A stretch of DNA of 35,482 bases from Erythrobacteraceae bacterium (GTDB taxonomy: Bacteria > Pseudomonadota > Alphaproteobacteria > Sphingomonadales > Sphingomonadaceae): the NCBI GenBank assembly GCA_024642545.1, contig JAHEAW010000012.1, forward strand, positions 1 through 35,482. Direction: 5' to 3'. Below, piece after piece: positions 31,481-35,482 of this stretch. Numbering within the stretch: the stretch's first letter is position 1; every line of letters begins with the position of its first letter. The translations under genes were made by a program, and so were the position numbers. The notes beneath the pieces were generated by a model, which saw nothing but the letters and a program-made list of their open reading frames with translations, made no database searches and was not told where the DNA came from.

Positions 31481-32253
31481 GCGGCTTTCCTCTGTTCGGG
31501 CAGGCGGCCAATCAGTTCGCGCGCCAGGGCAATATAGGCGCGGCTTCCGGGGCAGGCGTGGTCATAGACCAGCGCCGGGAGACCGTGGCTTGGCGCTTCC
31601 GACAGCCGGACATTGCGCGGGATCACCGATTCGAACACTAGTTGGCCCAGGCAATCGCGCACATCATCTGCCACCTGATCGGTGAGGCGATTGCGACGGT
31701 CGAACATCGTCAGAACGATGCCAACGATCCCCAAATCAGGGTTGAAGCGTTGCTGGACCCGCTCGACCGTCAACAACAGCTGGCTCAACCCCTCTAGCGC
31801 AAAGAATTCACATTGCAGCGGCACCAGCAATGTATCCGCCGCACCCAGCGCGTTCAGCGTCAACAGGCCAAGCGAAGGCGGACAATCGATAAAACAGATA
31901 TCGTGGCCCTTGTGCCCATCCAGCGCCGTACTCAGGCGCGAAGTGCGATCTTCCACCGACACCAGCTCTACTTCCGCCCCGCTCAGATCCACGGTCGCCG
32001 GGACTAGATCAAGGCCGGGAATGCTGGTTGGCTGGATACATTCGGCAAGCGGAAGCTGGTCAACCAGAATGTCATAGCTCGATCGCCCTCGTGACTGGCT
32101 GTCTATCCCCATGCCTGTCGACGCATTGCCCTGCGGATCGAGGTCCATCAGCAGCGTCTTCCAACCCGTTGCGGCCATTGCCGTCGCTATGTTGATCGCC
32201 GTGGTGGTCTTGCCCACCCCGCCCTTCTGGTTCGCAATGGCGATGGTAATCAT
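31477..32253 (-). CDS. parA: Chromosome-partitioning ATPase ParA
   Basis: A 258-residue Walker-type ATPase that moves the ParB-parS complex along the nucleoid. The deviant Walker A is NQKGGVGKTTTAINIATAMA (about 8-27), followed by LLMDLDPQGNASTGMG and the switch block CFIDCPPSLGLLTLNAL. Further blocks are GIVLTMFDRRNRLTDQVADDV and VIPRNVRLSEAPSHGLPALVYD. The ATG lies nine bases after the rsmG stop, so it is in the mnmG-rsmG-parAB transcription unit. A typical short chromosomal ParA without an N-terminal HTH domain. Confidence 0.97.
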   Translation of the reverse strand: MITIAIANQKGGVGKTTTAINIATAMAATGWKTLLMDLDPQGNASTGMGIDSQSRGRSSYDILVDQLPLAECIQPTSIPGLDLVPATVDLSGAEVELVSVEDRTSRLSTALDGHKGHDICFIDCPPSLGLLTLNALGAADTLLVPLQCEFFALEGLSQLLLTVERVQQRFNPDLGIVGIVLTMFDRRNRLTDQVADDVRDCLGQLVFESVIPRNVRLSEAPSHGLPALVYDHACPGSRAYIALARELIGRLPEQRKAA

Positions 32254-32262
32254 GCTGGCTCG

Positions 32263-32883
32263 TCACCTCTTTGTAAGTTTTCCGACAATGATTCCCGCAT
32301 CATCATCGGTCAAGGATTGTTCCACGTGGAACAATTTTCGGGTGCCTTGCGGCAGCTCTGACAATTCTTGCGCCGCAGAACGCCCTTTGGGCAACAACCA
32401 CAACGTATCGCTTGTGGAAAATCTCGCGGACAAGTTGAGGATACGTGGCAGCGACGCAAAGGCGCGCGCACTGATGACCGATACCGGGACAGTCTCAACC
32501 AGCTCAAGCCTGCGGCCCATCACTTCGCAGCGGTTAAGCGCCAAATCACCGACCATTCGGCTCAGCCATGCGATCCGCCGCGCCCGCGATTCGACCAGCA
32601 TCACGTCCCATTCCGGACGCATGATCGCAATGACTAAGCCCGGCAAACCCGCGCCGGTTCCAAGATCAAGCCAGCTCTGTGTTTCACGTGGAACATGCGC
32701 CAGCAATTGCGCGCTATCGGCAATGTGGCGCTGCCAAACGACCTCAAGTGTCGGTTTTGCGACCAAATTCTGCTGCGTGTTTTCCTCTGCAAGCGCTGCT
32801 GCAAAGTGCTCAAGCCGCGCCAAGGCCCTGCCATCGCACAGCCCGGCTACATAGTTGCGCGCCTCACTCTCGCTGCGGATCAT
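32263..32883 (-). CDS. rsmG: 16S rRNA m7G527 methyltransferase RsmG (GidB)
   Basis: A 206-residue SAM-dependent methyltransferase that modifies G527 of 16S rRNA. Motif I is [19 protein letters not shown], followed by [17 protein letters not shown] and [13 protein letters not shown]. The ATG overlaps the mnmG stop by four bases. Two parS palindromes are embedded in this gene: codons for FHVEQ near the C-terminus (32318-32333) and HVPRETQ near the N-terminus (32680-32695). The coding sequence therefore carries a second, structural message. Confidence 0.95.
   Translation of the reverse strand: MIRSESEARNYVAGLCDGRALARLEHFAAALAEENTQQNLVAKPTLEVVWQRHIADSAQLLAHVPRETQSWLDLGTGAGLPGLVIAIMRPEWDVMLVESRARRIAWLSRMVGDLALNRCEVMGRRLELVETVPVSVISARAFASLPRILNLSARFSTSDTLWLLPKGRSAAQELSELPQGTRKLFHVEQSLTDDDAGIIVGKLTKR
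32318..32333. promoter_or_regulatory. parS site 1 (inside rsmG)
   Basis: TGTTCCACGTGGAACA is a perfect 16-bp palindrome. It differs from the consensus TGTTTCACGTGAAACA by one symmetric change in each half. It is an expected ParB nucleation site. Confidence 0.9.
32680..32695. promoter_or_regulatory. parS site 2 (inside rsmG)
   Basis: TGTTTCACGTGGAACA is a hybrid: one half matches the consensus, the other the variant half of site 1. One mismatch to the consensus. Confidence 0.88.
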
Positions 32884-34739
32884 GCCGCCTGCCGCTGTGC
32901 ATGACGGCGCGCAAAGACGAGCAGCGCCGACAGCGCCGCAGGGGTGATACCCGGAACCCGTCCGGCGGCTGCCAGCGTGTGCGGCTGCGCGGCAAGCAGC
33001 CGCTCTTTCATCTCATTCGAAAGGCCTGGAATCTCCCCAAAGGGAAAGTCAGCGGCAAGGATCACTGCCTCACTTGCGCGCAAATCACGCAATTCACTGT
33101 CTTGCCGCGCCAGATAAGGCGCATAGGCCGCATCTTCAGCCCGTTCTTGTCCAATATCCTCATCTGCACTGAAACCATCGGGCAGCCACGGCGCAAGCGC
33201 TTCAAGATCAATCCCGCCATAGCGCAGCCAGTCTGAGAGTTTTTGCGTTCCGCCATCGCGGCGCACCGTAAGCCCCGCAGTGGCAAGCTCTGCGGCCGAC
33301 ACTTCCGCTGCAAGTGCCTTGTCCCAAGCTGCCCCGCGCGTGCCGCGCTGCTCATACCATCTCTGCCGCTCTGCATCGATGCAACCCGCCTCAATTCCAA
33401 GCGGAGTCAATCGGGTGGTGGCGTTGTTGGCGCGCAAACGCAGGCGGTATTCAGCGCGCGCGGTGAGCATACGATAAGGCTCACTCACACCGTGCAGGGT
33501 CAGATCGTCGACCATAACCGCGATGTAGGAGTTCGCCCTGTCCAACCTTGCAGGCTCGCGCCCCAAAACACTCGCGGCCGCGTGCATACCGGCGACCAGC
33601 CCCTGCGCTGCTGCCTCCTCATATCCCGTGGTACCGTTGATCTGACCTGCGCAGTAAAGGCCGGACATGGCGGAAATTTCGAGCCCCTGCGTCAGGCAGC
33701 GCGGGTCAATATGGTCATATTCGACCGCATAGCCAGGGACCACAATTTCTGCCGCCTGCAACCCTTCCATACTGTTCACCATTGCTTGCTGGACATCGGT
33801 GGGCAGCGATGTGCTGATCCCGTTGGGATAGACCAGATGCGTGTCCAGCCCTTCCGGTTCGAGAAAAATCTGATGGCCGTCACGGTCGCCAAACCGGTGA
33901 ATCTTGTCTTCGATCGAAGGGCAATAGCGCGGGCCTTCGGCGCCAATCGCACCAGAAAATAACGGCGAGCGGTCCAGATTGGCGCGGATGATGTCATGAC
34001 TTCGCTGATTAGTGCGTGTAATTGCGCAAAAGATCTGCGGATTGACCCGCACTGCAGACATCGGCGACATTTTCCAGCCATCACCGTCCGACGGCTGCTC
34101 CGCCAATTGCGCCCAATCGATGGAGCGGCCATCAAGTCGCGGCGGTGTTCCAGTCTTGAGCCGAGCCATCGGCAGGCCGGCACTGCGCATCTGCTGCGCC
34201 AAGCGCTGCGCAGAATTTTCGCCAATCCGGCCTCCGGTCAGCCGTTCCTCGCCCCTGAACAAGGTTCCACCCAGAAAAGTGCCGGTGCACAAGACGACCG
34301 CTTGCGCCATCAGGCGCGTGCCATCAGCCAAAGCCACGCCTTCAACGCGGCCGCCTGAAAACAGCAATACCGATACCTCTCCAGCAATGAGCTGAATATT
34401 GGCTTGCTGGGCAATCTGCTCTTGTACCGATGCCTTGAACAGCTTCCGGTCGGCCTGCACACGCGGCCCCCATACGGCACTGCCCTTGGAGCGGTTGAGC
34501 ATCCGGTAATGGATTGCACCTGCATCCGCCGCCTTGCCGATCACTCCGTCAAGCGCGTCAACCTCGCGCACCAGATGGCCCTTGCCCAGCCCACCAATTG
34601 CAGGATTGCAACTCATTGCACCAATCGCCGTAAGGTCAAAATTGATCAATCCGACCCGCGCACCCATTCGTGCAGCGACTGCCGCCGCTTCGACACCGGC
34701 ATGCCCGCCGCCAACAATCAGGATCTCAAATTCATGCAT
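32880..34739 (-). CDS. mnmG: tRNA U34 carboxymethylaminomethyl enzyme MnmG (GidA)
   Basis: A 619-residue FAD protein that works with MnmE on the wobble uridine of tRNA. The FAD-binding start is [20 protein letters not shown]. Further blocks are [58 protein letters not shown], and [10 protein letters not shown], all typical. [19 protein letters not shown] and [22 protein letters not shown] are conserved. The C-terminal helical domain binds MnmE. The mnmE gene ends 76 bases upstream, with parS site 3 in the gap. Confidence 0.97.
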   Translation of the reverse strand: MHEFEILIVGGGHAGVEAAAVAARMGARVGLINFDLTAIGAMSCNPAIGGLGKGHLVREVDALDGVIGKAADAGAIHYRMLNRSKGSAVWGPRVQADRKLFKASVQEQIAQQANIQLIAGEVSVLLFSGGRVEGVALADGTRLMAQAVVLCTGTFLGGTLFRGEERLTGGRIGENSAQRLAQQMRSAGLPMARLKTGTPPRLDGRSIDWAQLAEQPSDGDGWKMSPMSAVRVNPQIFCAITRTNQRSHDIIRANLDRSPLFSGAIGAEGPRYCPSIEDKIHRFGDRDGHQIFLEPEGLDTHLVYPNGISTSLPTDVQQAMVNSMEGLQAAEIVVPGYAVEYDHIDPRCLTQGLEISAMSGLYCAGQINGTTGYEEAAAQGLVAGMHAAASVLGREPARLDRANSYIAVMVDDLTLHGVSEPYRMLTARAEYRLRLRANNATTRLTPLGIEAGCIDAERQRWYEQRGTRGAAWDKALAAEVSAAELATAGLTVRRDGGTQKLSDWLRYGGIDLEALAPWLPDGFSADEDIGQERAEDAAYAPYLARQDSELRDLRASEAVILAADFPFGEIPGLSNEMKERLLAAQPHTLAAAGRVPGITPAALSALLVFARRHAQRQAA

Positions 34740-34798
34740 CTGCGCCAGATAGGCCCACGTCCCCCGCGGGTCAAAGGGTCTCGCGCCAATTCGCGCGA

Positions 34799-34814
34799 TG
34801 TTTCACGTGAAACA
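34799..34814. promoter_or_regulatory. parS site 3 (between mnmG and mnmE)
   Basis: TGTTTCACGTGAAACA is an exact match to the consensus parS and a perfect 16-bp palindrome. It lies one base beyond the mnmE stop codon, in the intergenic gap. Confidence 0.95.
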
Positions 34815-34815
34815 C

Positions 34816-35482
34816 TTACTTGCCGATACAAAACCGTCCAAACAATGCATCGAGCATATCTTCAGTGGTCGTGCGCCCGATAATCCGATCAAAGGACAGG
34901 CGCGCCTGACGCAGACTTTCGCCGTTCAGCAGAAGATCACCTGCAGGATCAATTGCGTTCAGCGCCGTAACGGCTTCGGTGAGCAAGGCAGACTGGCGCT
35001 CACTGAGGGCAGCCTCTCCTCCCTTTGGCAGCGACGCCATAGCTTGCTCTAGGAGCATCGATCGTAGTCGCTCCATCCCCGATCCTGTTCGAGCAGATAG
35101 CACCACATCGGGTGCGGACTTGGCAAGCCTATCCGGATCATCCAGCTTGGCTTCCACCTCCCATGATCCGGCCGGCCCCTCGCCCTCTGGCCCCAACCAC
35201 AATATGAGATCAGCAGATGCGAGCGCTCGGCGGGCCCGATCAATGCCGATCCGTTCAATCGCATCGTCGCTCCCATCGTGCAAACCGGCAGTATCAACAA
35301 AGGTGAAAGCCGCCCCCGAGATCGCCACCGTTCGCTCCAATACATCGCGCGTTGTCCCTGGTGTGGGCGCAGTAATAGCAGCCTCATTATCAACCAAAGC
35401 ATTGAACAATGTGGATTTTCCGGCATTTGGTGGACCTGAAAGCACGACCCGGAAGCCTTCCTTGAGCACTGTGGCGCGCGGG
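34816..35482 (-). CDS. mnmE: tRNA modification GTPase MnmE (5' end cut by window edge)
   Basis: The 3' part only, about 222 residues, open at the window edge; the family is about 430-450 residues, so roughly half is missing. The G domain has GPPNAGKSTLFNAL (G1), TPGTTRD (G2), and DTAGLHD (G3). The usual NKxD (G4) appears as AKLDD, lacking the Asn, which is unusual. The C-terminus ends FGRFCIGK, the conserved CxGK end with the catalytic Cys. It hydrolyses GTP and with MnmG modifies tRNA U34. No start is visible: the GTG at 35469 lies inside the frame and is not a start. Confidence 0.93.
   Translation of the reverse strand, partial: PRATVLKEGFRVVLSGPPNAGKSTLFNALVDNEAAITAPTPGTTRDVLERTVAISGAAFTFVDTAGLHDGSDDAIERIGIDRARRALASADLILWLGPEGEGPAGSWEVEAKLDDPDRLAKSAPDVVLSARTGSGMERLRSMLLEQAMASLPKGGEAALSERQSALLTEAVTALNAIDPAGDLLLNGESLRQARLSFDRIIGRTTTEDMLDALFGRFCIGK

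Noticed and set aside
1-35482. tRNA, rRNA, CRISPR array, insertion sequence, prophage, riboswitch
   Set aside because: No cloverleaf, repeat-spacer pattern, transposase, integrase or known aptamer was seen by eye; small RNA genes could still be missed without a covariance search.
32254-35482. Replication origin oriC
   Set aside because: The parAB-parS context suggests oriC may be near, but no cluster of DnaA boxes or AT-rich unwinding element is visible here.

Overview
The window looks like an ordinary core segment of a Sphingomonadales chromosome (Alphaproteobacteria), most likely Erythrobacteraceae or a close relative. This is inferred from gene content and order, without a database search. 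The clues are a DUF1013 cell-cycle regulator, a DUF1192 protein, CarD preceded by a SUV3-like helicase, an S4 protein and a seven-iron ferredoxin, a DUF4402 pilin operon, and the order mnmE-mnmG-rsmG-parA-parB. GC is high throughout. I see no insertion sequence, prophage, CRISPR array, tRNA or rRNA.

Layout. Bases 1-4461 are a minus-strand series: trcR (3' end cut by the window edge), a glycosyltransferase and metallophosphoesterase pair that looks like the Agt/PlcP lipid-remodelling module, a glutathione S-transferase, and a PIG3-type quinone oxidoreductase. Bases 4603-8043 run forward: DUF1192, clpA, and a DUF1275 membrane protein. Bases 8040-14472 run in reverse: a DUF167 frame with no normal start codon, a gamma-carbonic anhydrase, a membrane protein fused to a spermidine-synthase-like domain, a GNAT acetyltransferase, hemB, and an M23 peptidase. 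Bases 14671-20076 run forward: helicase, S4 protein, ferredoxin and carD, then two lipoproteins. Bases 20086-25785 alternate strands: Sua5/TsaC, an acyl-CoA dehydrogenase, a PQQ-type sugar dehydrogenase, free-methionine-sulfoxide reductase, and a secreted protein of unknown function.

Bases 25821-30261 (minus strand) form a compact chaperone-usher pilus operon in the order DUF4402 pilin, periplasmic chaperone, unusual usher. It has hairpins in the pilin leader and in the pilin-chaperone gap. Bases 30485-35482 (minus strand) are the chromosome-partition neighbourhood: parB, parA, rsmG, mnmG and the 3' part of mnmE. Three 16-bp parS palindromes lie within 2.5 kb, two inside rsmG and one between mnmG and mnmE. 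This suggests the replication origin is near, although no oriC is visible.

I found no clearly undescribed system. The best leads are the three parS palindromes whose variants are symmetric or hybrid, the minimal pilus operon with its odd usher, a strong terminator-like hairpin only 16 bases before the trcR start codon, the DUF167 gene with a probable CTG start, a perfect 18-bp palindrome upstream of the quinone oxidoreductase, and the PlcP/Agt-like pair.
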